A stretch of 33,833 nt of DNA, taken from contig JALAGS010000130.1 of the NCBI GenBank assembly GCA_022712315.1, forward strand, positions 1 to 33,833, in the 5' to 3' direction. Of this stretch, positions 25,092 to 32,931 are shown in pieces. Under the pieces are notes generated by a model, which saw only the letters and a program-made list of their open reading frames with translations, was not told the origin of the DNA and searched no databases. Made by a program: the position numbers and the translations under genes. Numbering within the stretch: position 1 is the stretch's first letter; each line of letters opens with the position of its first letter. Source of the stretch: Sphingobacterium sp. GTDB lineage: Bacteria; Bacteroidota; Bacteroidia; Sphingobacteriales; Sphingobacteriaceae.

Positions 25092-26340
25092 GTAGTGCCT
25101 CCTCTTCTTTTGATTTATACATTAATACAGAAGCATTCTCTGCTCTGAAAATGGCCTGAGCCTGCTCTTGAACCTCTTCGGCAGTAACCTTTAAGTACCT
25201 TGACACTTCCGTATTGATCCCGTCTGCATCACCTAATAGTTCATGATAAGCCAAGTTCATCGCCTTATCCAAAATGGATAACTCGGCAAAGACATTGGTC
25301 GATTCGATCTTATTCTTAACTTTTTCAAGTTCCGCAGCTGAAACCAACTCAGATTTCAAGAAATCTAATTCAGCCCAAACAGCTCGTTCAGCTTCCTCGA
25401 GGGAGATTCCTTCTGATGGTTTTCCCTCGATCACAAATAAGTTGCTATCAATACTTCCCATGACATACGCGTTTATTTCACTGAATAACTGTTCTTCTTT
25501 GACAAGTCGACGATAGAGGCGCGAAGATGATCCCCTCGATAAGATATCCGACAGCAGATCCATGGCAAAATAACCTTTTTCTAAACGTGCTGGACCATGG
25601 AAAGCCATATATAGTGCATCTAGAGGCACCTCTGCCCATATAGTTTCTCTTCTGATCTCCTCTTGTTGAGGCTCTTTTGGCAACTGCCGATTGTACTTCT
25701 CCCCAGCTTCAATATCCCCAAACCACTTTTGAGTCAAAGCCTTGACTTCTTCAAAGTGTACATCTCCAGCCACAACCATAATCGCACTCTGTGGATTATA
25801 ATGCAATTTGAAAAACGCTTTCACATCTTCCATTGTAGCCTCTTCGATATGTTTCAGCTCTTTTCCGATGGTTGCCCAACGGTAAGGATGCACCTGATAA
25901 GCCAGCGGGCGTAATTTGAGCCAAGCGTCACCGTAGGGCTGATTGAGATAGCGCTGTTTGAACTCCTCGCTCACAACATTGCGCTGCACCTCTAAGCTCT
26001 GTGCCGAAAAGGCCAGGCTTAACATACGGTCTGATTCCAGCCATAAGGCAGTCTCCAGATTAGAAGAAGGCAATGTGATGTAATAATTCGTGATATCATT
26101 GCTGGTGAATGCATTATTTTCACCGCCAACTTTTTGTAATTCGGTATCAAAATTGGGTATATTGATACTGCCGCCAAACATCAGGTGCTCAAATAAATGT
26201 GCAAATCCCGTTTGGTCGGGAGATTCGTCCCGTGCACCTACATCGTATAAGATATTGACACAGGCCATAGCCGTATTATGATCTTCGTGTACCAATACGC
26301 GAAGACCGTTTTCTAACGTAAATTTTCGATAAGAAACCAT
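25081..26340 (-). CDS. M16-family zinc metallopeptidase, active subunit
   Basis: This 419-residue protein has the inverted zinc motif HLFEH at 48-52 (FAHLFEHLMFGGS), with Glu51 as catalytic base and His48 and His52 as zinc ligands; NVVSEEFKQR about 75 residues later holds the third ligand Glu. It keeps normal M16B length. It cleaves peptides together with the inactive partner encoded right behind it. No signal peptide is visible (MVSYRKFTLENGLRVLVHED). It starts 18 bases after hemF ends, on the same strand. The natural substrate is unknown; relatives degrade signal peptides or antimicrobial peptides. Confidence 0.93.
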   Translation of the reverse strand: MVSYRKFTLENGLRVLVHEDHNTAMACVNILYDVGARDESPDQTGFAHLFEHLMFGGSINIPNFDTELQKVGGENNAFTSNDITNYYITLPSSNLETALWLESDRMLSLAFSAQSLEVQRNVVSEEFKQRYLNQPYGDAWLKLRPLAYQVHPYRWATIGKELKHIEEATMEDVKAFFKLHYNPQSAIMVVAGDVHFEEVKALTQKWFGDIEAGEKYNRQLPKEPQQEEIRRETIWAEVPLDALYMAFHGPARLEKGYFAMDLLSDILSRGSSSRLYRRLVKEEQLFSEINAYVMGSIDSNLFVIEGKPSEGISLEEAERAVWAELDFLKSELVSAAELEKVKNKIESTNVFAELSILDKAMNLAYHELLGDADGINTEVSRYLKVTAEEVQEQAQAIFRAENASVLMYKSKEEEALHVG

Positions 26341-26358
26341 CTATTTTTTTTGATGTTT

Positions 26359-27255
26359 TTAAATCCAGTTAATACCTTTTCGCAATAAAGACAAGGTTTT
26401 GGCTTCTTCTGAGCCTTCCTCAGGACGATAGTCGTACACCCAATTCGCCTGGGATGGCAAGCTCATCAATATAGACTCTATCCTGCCGTTGGTTTCAAGG
26501 CCGAATTTAGTTCCTGAGTCCCATACAAGATTAAACTCCACATAGCGTCCACGACGGATCAGTTGCCAATTCTTTTGCTGCTCAGTAAAAGATTTATGGC
26601 GGTTTTTCTCCACCAGTGCCGAATAGGTCGGCGCAAAGGTACGTCCGAGATCACAAGAAAAAGCGAAAATATCTTCCATGCTCATCCCTGTTTTTTCCGT
26701 ATTTAATTTATCGTAAAATACACCGCCTATACCACGAGTCTCCTGACGATGACGGATATAAAAATAATCATCCGCCCAGTTCTTGAATTTGTCGTAGAAC
26801 GTGGCATCATGCTGATCACATACCGTTTTCAGCTGCTGATGAAAATAATGGGCATCCTCTTCGTCAACATAATGTGGCGTCAAATCTATTCCTCCCCCAA
26901 ACCAGCGAATCTGATCATTCAGTTCGAAATATCGGATGTTCATGTGTATAATGGGTACCCATGGATTATTGGGATGAATCACAATGGAAACCCCGGTTGC
27001 AAAAAAATCATCTTCATCTACACCAAACGATTTTTTGATCGCTTCGGGCAATTTACCATACACAGATGAAAAGTTTACACCCCCTTTTTCTAGAATATTA
27101 CCGTTTTGAATAATCCGGGTACGACCACCGCCACCGCCTTCTCTCTCCCACAGCTCTTCTTCAAACCGCGCTGACCCATCCAATTTTTCCAGCGCCTGAC
27201 ATATTTCGTCCTGAATTTCCTTATAGGCTAAAGCAATCGCTTCTTTTGTTATCAT
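26359..27255 (-). CDS. hemF: Oxygen-dependent coproporphyrinogen-III oxidase
   Basis: This 298-residue cytoplasmic enzyme has the HemF signatures REGGGGGRTRIIQNG near the N-terminus, SIVIHPNNPWVPIIHMNIRYFE in the middle, WFGGGIDLTPHYVDEEDAHYFHQQLK and the C-terminal GRYVEFNLVWDSGTKFGLETNGRIESILMSLP. It decarboxylates two propionates of coproporphyrinogen III using O2, in heme synthesis, and so indicates an aerobic or microaerobic lifestyle. It lies 17 bases after gpsA and 18 bases before the M16 pair, on the same strand. Confidence 0.96.
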   Translation of the reverse strand: MITKEAIALAYKEIQDEICQALEKLDGSARFEEELWEREGGGGGRTRIIQNGNILEKGGVNFSSVYGKLPEAIKKSFGVDEDDFFATGVSIVIHPNNPWVPIIHMNIRYFELNDQIRWFGGGIDLTPHYVDEEDAHYFHQQLKTVCDQHDATFYDKFKNWADDYFYIRHRQETRGIGGVFYDKLNTEKTGMSMEDIFAFSCDLGRTFAPTYSALVEKNRHKSFTEQQKNWQLIRRGRYVEFNLVWDSGTKFGLETNGRIESILMSLPSQANWVYDYRPEEGSEEAKTLSLLRKGINWI

Positions 27256-27272
27256 CTACTCTATTACTGCTT

Positions 27273-28277
27273 TTATGTTAATTTTTCGCTCAATGCTTGG
27301 ATAATCTTAGATGCTGGAAGGTGTTCATACAAAATTTGGTGCACAGCATCACAAATGGGTAATTCAACATCATATTTTTTTGCATACTCCTGAATACATG
27401 CTGATGCATAGTATCCTTCAGCGACCATATTCATTTCAAGTTGCGCAGATTGTACACTATACCCCTTTCCGATCATATTTCCAAAGGTTCTATTTCTGCT
27501 GAATTGCGAATAGGCTGTCACCAAAAGATCCCCTAAATAGGCCGAAGTATTCACGTCGCGTGAAGTATCACCATCCACTTTACCAACAAATCGGCGCATT
27601 TCACGAATCGCGTTGGACACCAATACGGCCTGAAAGTTATCTCCATAGCCTAAACCATGGCAAATACCCCCTGCCAGGGCATAAATATTCTTTAGCACCG
27701 CCCCAAACTCAATTCCTAAGACATCTTCGGACAGAATGGTTTTGATGACCCGTGATGATAGAAAAGAAGCGACCAGTGCCGCACTATCCAGATTCCTGCA
27801 ACCGAATGTCAGATAAGATAACTTACCTAAGGCAACCTCCTCTGCGTGACAAGGACCTCCGACTACACATATCTGCTCAATATCGACATCATAACGCTGT
27901 TCCAAAAACTCTCCGATAATCAGATTATCTTTAGGAATAATTCCCTTAATCGCCGAAACGACAATCTTATTTTTAAAATCTTCTTTCGTCACATTTGCCA
28001 AAGCATCTTTCAAATAAGCCGCTGGCGTATTTAAAATAACAATGTCCGAATTCACGATCACATCTCTTGCATCGGTATCAATCGTCGTAATGCTAAGATC
28101 AACAGATACGCTGCTTAAGTAAGTAGGATTATGTTTGAATTTTTGAATATATTCCGCATCCTCTTCTTTCCTTACCCACCAAAAAATATGTTTGTCTTGG
28201 TCATTTTCGCATAGCATCTTGATCATAGCTGTAGCCCAGCTTCCGCTACCAATTATACCAATCTTTTTCCCCTGCAT
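27273..28277 (-). CDS. gpsA: Glycerol-3-phosphate dehydrogenase [NAD(P)+]
   Basis: This 334-residue cytoplasmic enzyme starts with GIIGSGSWATAMIKML (nucleotide-binding loop), has VSAIKGI (catalytic Lys region), EQICVVGGPCHAEEVALGK and AVLKNIYALAGGICHGLGYGDN, and ends with the GYSVQSAQLEMNMVAEGYYA segment. It reduces dihydroxyacetone phosphate to sn-glycerol 3-phosphate for phospholipid synthesis. A -7 box (TATATTTG, minus strand, 28307-28300) lies 23 bases before the ATG. It appears to be the first gene of gpsA-hemF-M16-M16; the Rieske gene upstream is 88 bases away. Confidence 0.96.
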   Translation of the reverse strand: MQGKKIGIIGSGSWATAMIKMLCENDQDKHIFWWVRKEEDAEYIQKFKHNPTYLSSVSVDLSITTIDTDARDVIVNSDIVILNTPAAYLKDALANVTKEDFKNKIVVSAIKGIIPKDNLIIGEFLEQRYDVDIEQICVVGGPCHAEEVALGKLSYLTFGCRNLDSAALVASFLSSRVIKTILSEDVLGIEFGAVLKNIYALAGGICHGLGYGDNFQAVLVSNAIREMRRFVGKVDGDTSRDVNTSAYLGDLLVTAYSQFSRNRTFGNMIGKGYSVQSAQLEMNMVAEGYYASACIQEYAKKYDVELPICDAVHQILYEHLPASKIIQALSEKLT

Positions 28278-28299
28278 GTCTTTAATTTGTTTTCGATAG

Positions 28300-28307
28300 C
28301 AAATATA
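28300..28307 (-). promoter_or_regulatory. Candidate -7 box for the gpsA-hemF-M16-M16 operon
   Basis: The minus strand reads TATATTTG, a perfect TAnnTTTG match, 23 bases upstream of the gpsA ATG. No good -33 TTG is present. Confidence 0.45.
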
Positions 28308-28365
28308 CTTATTTACTAGTTAGATATACGATTCGTGCGGAGAGATATGATACTTTCGTTACGTT

Positions 28366-28701
28366 TCAAGAGAATAAACGTTGCCAAAAGCCTGTTTCCA
28401 GACCGACATAATATTCGTTTTCTTCGTATTTGGTGGGATAAATAGAAATAAAATTATGCTGTCCGGGATCACCTCTGCCGCTTATAAGATCAAATGCATG
28501 GCGGTGAAAAGAACAGATCACTTTCCCATGCTCACACCAGCCATTTTTCAGCGGCGCTCCCGCATGCGGACATTTTCGCGAAAAAGCATAAAATTGATCT
28601 TCCAACCAGGTAATACAGATAACCCGCCCGCCAACTTTATATTCGCTGATTCCCTGTTTTTTCAAAAATTCGGCTTGTTCAATTTTGTACCAATGAAGCA
28701 T
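28366..28701 (-). CDS. Rieske [2Fe-2S] small ferredoxin-like protein
   Basis: This 111-residue protein is a single Rieske domain. CPHAGAPLKNG (Cys44, His46) and CSFHRHAFD (Cys63, His66) give the four cluster ligands. There is no signal or membrane anchor, so it is a soluble electron carrier, like the small Rieske proteins that feed oxygenases or reductases, or nitrite reductase small-subunit relatives. No oxygenase gene is next to it, so its partner is unknown. It diverges from ychF with a shared 68-base region. Confidence 0.9.
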   Translation of the reverse strand: MLHWYKIEQAEFLKKQGISEYKVGGRVICITWLEDQFYAFSRKCPHAGAPLKNGWCEHGKVICSFHRHAFDLISGRGDPGQHNFISIYPTKYEENEYYVGLETGFWQRLFS

Positions 28702-28735
28702 ATGACAAGATAGTTAAAAATTACAGTGAATTTTC

Positions 28736-28743
28736 TATCTTTG
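28736..28743 (+). promoter_or_regulatory. ychF -7 box
   Basis: TATCTTTG is a perfect TAnnTTTG match, and the next potential start (GTG at 28743) overlaps it, which argues for the ATG at 28770 as the real start. A weak TTA sits 19 bases upstream at 28714. Confidence 0.5.
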
Positions 28744-28764
28744 TGCAATTTCAAAAATTTGCAC
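28743..28764. repeat. Palindromic element GTGCAA-N10-TTGCAC in the ychF leader
   Basis: Perfect 6-base arms (28743-28748 and 28759-28764) flank a 10-base spacer, between the -7 box and the ATG at 28770. It could be an operator or an mRNA hairpin close to the start codon. Confidence 0.4.
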
Positions 28765-28769
28765 TATAT

Positions 28770-29870
28770 ATGGCTTTACAATGCGGTATCGTAGGTTTAC
28801 CAAACGTTGGTAAATCAACATTATTTAACTGTTTGTCGAACGCGAAAGCGCAAGCAGCAAACTTTCCATTTTGTACAATTGAACCAAATGTTGGGGTAAT
28901 TACCGTACCGGATGCCCGTCTAAATAAATTAGCTGAATTAGTTAACCCTCAACGAATTGTTCCAAACACCATTGAGATCGTCGACATCGCTGGTCTTGTG
29001 AAAGGGGCTTCAAAAGGTGAAGGCTTAGGTAACCAGTTCTTAGGAAATATTCGTACAACAAATGCTATTATCCACGTTTTAAGATGTTTTGATGATGGCA
29101 ACGTAATCCACGTGGATGGCTCTGTGGATCCCATCAGAGACAAAGAAATCATCGACACCGAATTACAGCTTAAAGATTTGGATACTGTAGTAAAACGTAT
29201 CCAAAAGGTTGAAAAAATGGCTAAAACAGGTGGTGATAAAGAGGCCAAAAGAACATTTGACATTCTATCGATTGTCAAAGAACATTTAGAAGCTGGTAAA
29301 TCGGCACGTACAGCAGCAATCGAACCTGAAGATTTTGAATTTATACAAGATTTGGCACTACTGACAGCTAAGCCAGTACTTTACGTATGTAACGTTGACG
29401 AAGGTTCTGTTAATACGGGTAACGCTTATGTAGAACGTGTCAAAGAAGCCGTAAAAGATGAAAAAGCAGAGGTCCTAATTATTTCTGCTCAGATCGAATC
29501 TGAAATAGCGCAGCTCGAAAGCTACGAAGAGCGCAAAATGTTCTTAGATGACCTTGGCCTGGAAGAATCTGGTGTCCACAAATTGATCCGCGCGGCCTAT
29601 TCCCTTTTGAATCTAGCAACCTATTTTACGGCGGGTGTGCAGGAAGTTCGTGCATGGACGATTGAAAATGGTTTTACTGCTCCTCAGGCAGCAGGTGTCA
29701 TACACACCGATTTCGAGAAAGGATTTATCCGCGCTGAAGTAATCAAATATGACGACTTCGTCGCACTAGGTTCCGAAAATGCGGTAAAAGAAGCTGGAAA
29801 ATTGTCGGTAGAAGGAAAAACATATATTGTCCAAGATGGCGATATTATGCACTTCCGCTTTAATGTATAA
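28770..29870 (+). CDS. ychF: Redox-responsive P-loop ATPase YchF (Obg-related)
   Basis: From ATG 28770 the protein has 366 residues, close to E. coli YchF (363). It starts MALQCGIVGLPNVGKSTLFNCLS with the Walker A motif at 9-16, then the switch segment IEIVDIAGLVKGASKGEGLGNQFL and a C-terminal TGS-like domain ending GDIMHFRFNV. YchF binds ATP rather than GTP and interacts with ribosomes; in E. coli it reports oxidative stress. The GTG at 28743 would add nine residues but lies inside the -7 promoter box, so I reject it. It is monocistronic with its own terminator at 29899-29939. Confidence 0.95.
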   Translation: MALQCGIVGLPNVGKSTLFNCLSNAKAQAANFPFCTIEPNVGVITVPDARLNKLAELVNPQRIVPNTIEIVDIAGLVKGASKGEGLGNQFLGNIRTTNAIIHVLRCFDDGNVIHVDGSVDPIRDKEIIDTELQLKDLDTVVKRIQKVEKMAKTGGDKEAKRTFDILSIVKEHLEAGKSARTAAIEPEDFEFIQDLALLTAKPVLYVCNVDEGSVNTGNAYVERVKEAVKDEKAEVLIISAQIESEIAQLESYEERKMFLDDLGLEESGVHKLIRAAYSLLNLATYFTAGVQEVRAWTIENGFTAPQAAGVIHTDFEKGFIRAEVIKYDDFVALGSENAVKEAGKLSVEGKTYIVQDGDIMHFRFNV

Positions 29871-29898
29871 CAGGCTATTCTTAAGCAATAAAAAACTA

Positions 29899-29939
29899 TA
29901 TAAAAATAGGCCGAAAATAATTTTCGGCCTATTTTTATA
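29899..29939. terminator. ychF terminator, long perfect palindrome
   Basis: Two 20-base arms (29899-29918 and 29920-29939) are perfect complements about one central base. The core GGCCGAAAAT/ATTTTCGGCC is flanked by A and T runs (CTATTTTTATAA on the plus side), so termination is likely on both strands. Confidence 0.9.
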
Positions 29940-29994
29940 ATATATGCATATCCGGCGTATTTGGTCGCGCAAGATTCTTCGACAGATACTCACT

Positions 29995-30129
29995 TCACCT
30001 TATATTCGAGCTGCGACCACAGGGAGTAAAACAGCAATCCGCATTGACTCCAGCACTTTTTTGTGTAGTCACGAATACCAGCAATGTTCCTGCAACGGTT
30101 AAACAACCTGTTGGCAGGAAGTTGCCTGC
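29995..30129 (-). pseudogene. Possible remnant of a short secreted Cys-rich peptide gene
   Basis: A 45-codon minus-strand frame with no credible start reads ...LTVAGTLLVFVTTQKSAG then VNADCCFTPCGRSSNIR and a TGA stop. The hydrophobic stretch plus an ADCCFTPCG tail resembles the small exported Cys-rich peptides sometimes seen in Bacteroidota, but upstream there is a TAG. It may be a decayed gene, a gene missing its start through a frameshift, or chance. The rest of 29940-30206 shows nothing else. Confidence 0.25.
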
Positions 30130-30203
30130 CTACTTCCCTAATTGCCAGCACCGAGTGCACCGATCATGTCGGAGCATCACTGGAACAAGCATCGCGAAGC
30201 TGT

Positions 30204-30225
30204 CCGCTATTTTACAAAATAGCGG
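30204..30225 (-). repeat. Hairpin overlapping the stop of the DUF2892 gene
   Basis: CCGCTATTTT (30204-30213) pairs with AAAATAGCGG (30216-30225) with only two bases between. It covers the codons for Arg-Tyr-Phe-Val-Lys and the TAG of the gene. No T run follows, so it is not a classic terminator; it may protect the 3' end of the message. Confidence 0.5.
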
Positions 30226-30503
30226 TGTTCAATGACTTCTACTTTTTTAATATCTTTATCTTCAAGTACTTTCTTAACATCGCAATGACCGGTTACACCG
30301 CGATAGATCAGTGCCCCACCTAATGTTAAACCTGAAACTCCTGTCAGCGGAGACTTAAATAGTTTTTTAACACCCATTCCTAAAATAAAGCCGCCGGCGA
30401 TTACAGATAAAACACGCTCCGAAGTACCGATATTTTCTTCAATACAGTCTTCTTCTATCTTATTTTTAATCTTGTCAAATGCAAATGTCAGTAGGTTACT
30501 CAT
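30207..30503 (-). CDS. DUF2892 (YgaP-like) small membrane protein
   Basis: From the ATG at 30503 this is a 98-residue protein. It has a short amphipathic start (MSNLLTFAFDKIKNKIEED), then NIGTSERVLSVIAGGFILGMGV and a second hydrophobic stretch GVSGLTLGGALIYRGVTGHCDV, which match the YgaP-like transmembrane domain of the DUF2892 family. A long C-terminal tail is charged (KKVLEDKDIKKVEVIEHRYFVK). The fused rhodanese domain of YgaP is absent. A 17-residue longer start at 30554 is possible but gives an unusual N-terminus. The role is unknown, with a sulfur or stress link in the family at most. It is a lone gene on the minus strand. Confidence 0.8.
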   Translation of the reverse strand: MSNLLTFAFDKIKNKIEEDCIEENIGTSERVLSVIAGGFILGMGVKKLFKSPLTGVSGLTLGGALIYRGVTGHCDVKKVLEDKDIKKVEVIEHRYFVK

Positions 30504-30587
30504 AATTATTTCTGTTTTATATCTTTTATATGGTATAAACAAATGACGATCCAAAAAGGTTTAGCAATAGAATAATAGTTTTTTATA

Positions 30588-30617
30588 TTGTTTCTCGGGT
30601 CACATCTCTTATATTCG
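30588..30617 (+). promoter_or_regulatory. Candidate promoter of the ATP-cone nuclease gene
   Basis: TTG at 30588-30590, 19 bases, then TATATTCG at 30610-30617 (one mismatch to TAnnTTTG). It lies 21 bases before the ATG at 30639. Confidence 0.35.
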
Positions 30618-30638
30618 TATTTAACAAATTAGAGATAC

Positions 30639-31484
30639 ATGCAAGTCAAAAAATATTCTGGAGAATTGGTACCTTTTAATGGCGAATCATTACGGCATTC
30701 TCTTTCCCGTTCTGGTGCCAATGCAGATCAGGTCAATCAGGTGTACGATAAAGTCCTTAACGAAATATATGACGGTATTTCAACAAGAGAGCTCTACCAG
30801 CTTGCTTTTGACACACTAAAAACCGTCCGAAACTCCTTCGCTGCACGCTACAGCCTAAAAAAGGCCCTGCGCGAACTGGGGCCTGAAGGCTTTTACTTCG
30901 AAAAGTATATTGCACACCTGCTCCGGTCTATCGGCTATGAAAGTACAACAGGGCAAACCGTACAAGGGCATGCGGTTTCGCACGAGCTAGATGTGGTAGC
31001 CTATAAAGATGGAAAATTGATTACTGCCGAATGTAAATTCCGAAACGATATCGATGCAAAAATTTCAGTGACAACACCGATGTATTACCTTTCGAGATTC
31101 AAAGATATCAGCGATATCGACTACCAGTTCTTTGGGAAACAGTTACAATTTAAAGAAGGCTGGCTGATTACAAATGCTTACTTCACGTCCGATTCAATTG
31201 ATTTTGCGAAATATTATCACATCAATTTGCTGTCATGGGACTACCCAAAAGACAATAGCATTAAAAAGAGAGTCGACAAGGCTGTTTTTTACCCAGTTAC
31301 CTGCCTAACAACACTTTCAGATCTTGAGGAACAACAACTATTAAAAAATCAGCTAATCTTAGTGAAAGACATTGTTAGCAATCCTGAAAAACTGGATCTT
31401 TTGAACTTAACAAAGGAAAGAAAAGAAAAGGTACTCAATGAGGCCCGCGAACTCATAACCTACAAAGTGGAAGAAGAGTATTAA
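30639..31484 (+). CDS. ATP-cone domain fused to a PD-(D/E)xK nuclease-like domain
   Basis: This 281-residue protein has two parts. Residues 1-82 are an ATP-cone (MQVKKYSGELVPFNGESLRHSL, SRSGANADQV, and RYSLKKALRELGPEGFYFEKY), the allosteric nucleotide-binding unit known from ribonucleotide reductase and NrdR. Residues 88-200 form a restriction-endonuclease-like fold: HLLRSIGYESTTGQTVQG, Asp118 in ELDVVAYKDG and Glu131-Cys-Lys133 in TAECKFRND, the PD-(D/E)xK pattern. The remainder contains a helical tail rich in Lys and Glu. A nuclease gated by ATP or dATP is the simplest reading; the DNA or RNA target is unknown. No methylase or partner gene is next to it. It stands alone with its own promoter and terminator. 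Confidence 0.85.
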   Translation: MQVKKYSGELVPFNGESLRHSLSRSGANADQVNQVYDKVLNEIYDGISTRELYQLAFDTLKTVRNSFAARYSLKKALRELGPEGFYFEKYIAHLLRSIGYESTTGQTVQGHAVSHELDVVAYKDGKLITAECKFRNDIDAKISVTTPMYYLSRFKDISDIDYQFFGKQLQFKEGWLITNAYFTSDSIDFAKYYHINLLSWDYPKDNSIKKRVDKAVFYPVTCLTTLSDLEEQQLLKNQLILVKDIVSNPEKLDLLNLTKERKEKVLNEARELITYKVEEEY

Positions 31485-31492
31485 CGATAACC

Positions 31493-31543
31493 AAAAAGTG
31501 GGATGCATGACCTTTCTTAAAGGCATACATCCCACTTTTTTTT
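31493..31543. terminator. Bidirectional terminator between nuclease gene and ispE
   Basis: AAAAAGTGGGATG (31493-31505) pairs with CATCCCACTTTTT (31528-31540), 13 bp, with a 22-base loop; the T run continues to 31543 on the plus strand. The minus strand also has a T run, serving ispE ending at 31560. Confidence 0.85.
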
Positions 31544-31559
31544 CTCATTCAATTAACGC

Positions 31560-32375
31560 TCAGAGCTTGGCCGGATGGTAAATTTTACCATAGTTAGCGA
31601 GATCACTTAAATCAGTCTTTTCCCAAAATATACCATAGATCGCAGCCCCAGAGCCGGACATAGCAGCATAAATTGCTCCTTTTTGATACAACGCCTCCTT
31701 GATTTCCTTCAACAGCGGATAATGCTCGAAAATTCCCTCCTCAAAATCATTCCGAATATGGAATTTCCACTCTTGAATAGGCAGCCGGATCGCTTCTTCC
31801 AAATTAACTTCGGGTGCTTTTGGCTGCACGCCGGCGTAAGCCTCCGCAGTAGAAATATGAAGATTAGGCATAATTACCGCAATGTGGTACTCATCCAGAT
31901 TTAAGCTCAACGTTTTAAAGTCAGTTCCGATCCCTGTTGCAAAAACAGGCTTGTTCTGAATAAAAAAAGGACAATCAGCCCCAAGCTTTGCAGCGTACAG
32001 TTCGAGCTGCTCCGATGTAAGATTCAGATTGAACAGTACATTAAGGCCTTTCAGAACAAAAGAAGCATCCGCAGAACCTCCGCCTAAGCCAGCACCGATA
32101 GGAATTTGTTTGATTAAATCAATAGAAACTGCTGGGATGGTATAATCTTCCTTTAATAATTCAAAGGCCTTTACGCATAGATTATCATGAAGATTTCCCG
32201 GAATGCGTTCTCCTTGGATGTTTAGTGTTGTCTCCCCTGCTCCTGTTTCCAACAATTCGATAATATCATAAATCGGAAGCGGATAAAAAACACTGTTCAG
32301 TTCATGATAACCATCCTTGCGCTTGGCAATGATCTGCAGCCCAATATTTATCTTAGCATTTGCAAAAAGTATCAT
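31560..32375 (-). CDS. ispE: 4-(cytidine 5'-diphospho)-2-C-methyl-D-erythritol kinase
   Basis: This 271-residue GHMP-family kinase starts MILFANAKINIGLQIIAKRKDGYHELNSVF, has the ATP-binding loop PIGAGLGGGSADASF and AAMSGSGAAIYGIF near the C-terminus. It phosphorylates CDP-methylerythritol in the MEP isoprenoid pathway in the cytoplasm. It is the last gene of the HhH-apt-ispE cluster, 28 bases after apt. The residue pattern is typical and length is normal. Confidence 0.95.
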   Translation of the reverse strand: MILFANAKINIGLQIIAKRKDGYHELNSVFYPLPIYDIIELLETGAGETTLNIQGERIPGNLHDNLCVKAFELLKEDYTIPAVSIDLIKQIPIGAGLGGGSADASFVLKGLNVLFNLNLTSEQLELYAAKLGADCPFFIQNKPVFATGIGTDFKTLSLNLDEYHIAVIMPNLHISTAEAYAGVQPKAPEVNLEEAIRLPIQEWKFHIRNDFEEGIFEHYPLLKEIKEALYQKGAIYAAMSGSGAAIYGIFWEKTDLSDLANYGKIYHPAKL

Positions 32376-32403
32376 CTGAATTGATCTAAATCGTATATTT
32401 CAA

Positions 32404-32931
32404 TTAATAGCTTACAAGTGAATAGATATTCTCGCTAAAACGAGATAACCTTCCTTTCGCCTTTAAAAAGTCCAAAGAGATAATAAAACTATAAGCAACA
32501 ATCTCACCCCCAAGTCGCTCGATAAGTTTGCTGGCGGCGACGACAGTTCCCCCTGTTGCCAAAAGGTCATCGTGAACCAATATCCGGCTTCCTTTTTCAA
32601 ACGCATCTTCATGGATTTCAATAGTTGCCTGACCGTATTCCAGTGCATAAGATTCAGCTACAGTTTTAAAAGGTAATTTACCTTGTTTCCGAATGGGGAT
32701 GAAAGGTAAGCCTAATCGATTTGCAAGTAAAAATCCAAATAGGAATCCGCGGCTCTCGATTCCAGCAATCGCATCTATCTCTACACCTTGCAATTGCTCA
32801 ACAATTGCTTCAACCATTTCATTACAGAGCGCCGCATCTTTCAGCAAAGGGGTAATATCTTTAAAGACAATACCTGGTTTAGGAAAATCCACGATATCTC
32901 GGATTTCCAATTTCAATTTATCTTGAATCAT
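32404..32931 (-). CDS. apt: Adenine phosphoribosyltransferase
   Basis: From the ATG at 32931 it has 175 residues, typical for Apt. Signatures: IRDIVDFPKPGIVFKDITPLL, IAGIESRGFLFG, FIPIRKQGKLP and the PRPP-binding VHDDLLATGGT. It converts adenine and PRPP to AMP for purine salvage in the cytoplasm. A TTG two codons upstream is possible but needless. The start overlaps the last 14 bases of the upstream helix-hairpin-helix gene, which suggests translational coupling. ispE follows after 28 bases. Confidence 0.95.
   Translation of the reverse strand: MIQDKLKLEIRDIVDFPKPGIVFKDITPLLKDAALCNEMVEAIVEQLQGVEIDAIAGIESRGFLFGFLLANRLGLPFIPIRKQGKLPFKTVAESYALEYGQATIEIHEDAFEKGSRILVHDDLLATGGTVVAASKLIERLGGEIVAYSFIISLDFLKAKGRLSRFSENIYSLVSY

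Noticed and set aside
28743..28769. GTG start for ychF giving nine more residues
   Set aside because: This GTG overlaps the -7 promoter box; the ATG at 28770 matches the family start.
30044..30323. Plus-strand frames in the region 30044-30323
   Set aside because: They lack recognisable domains and overlap the DUF2892 gene and its hairpin on the other strand.
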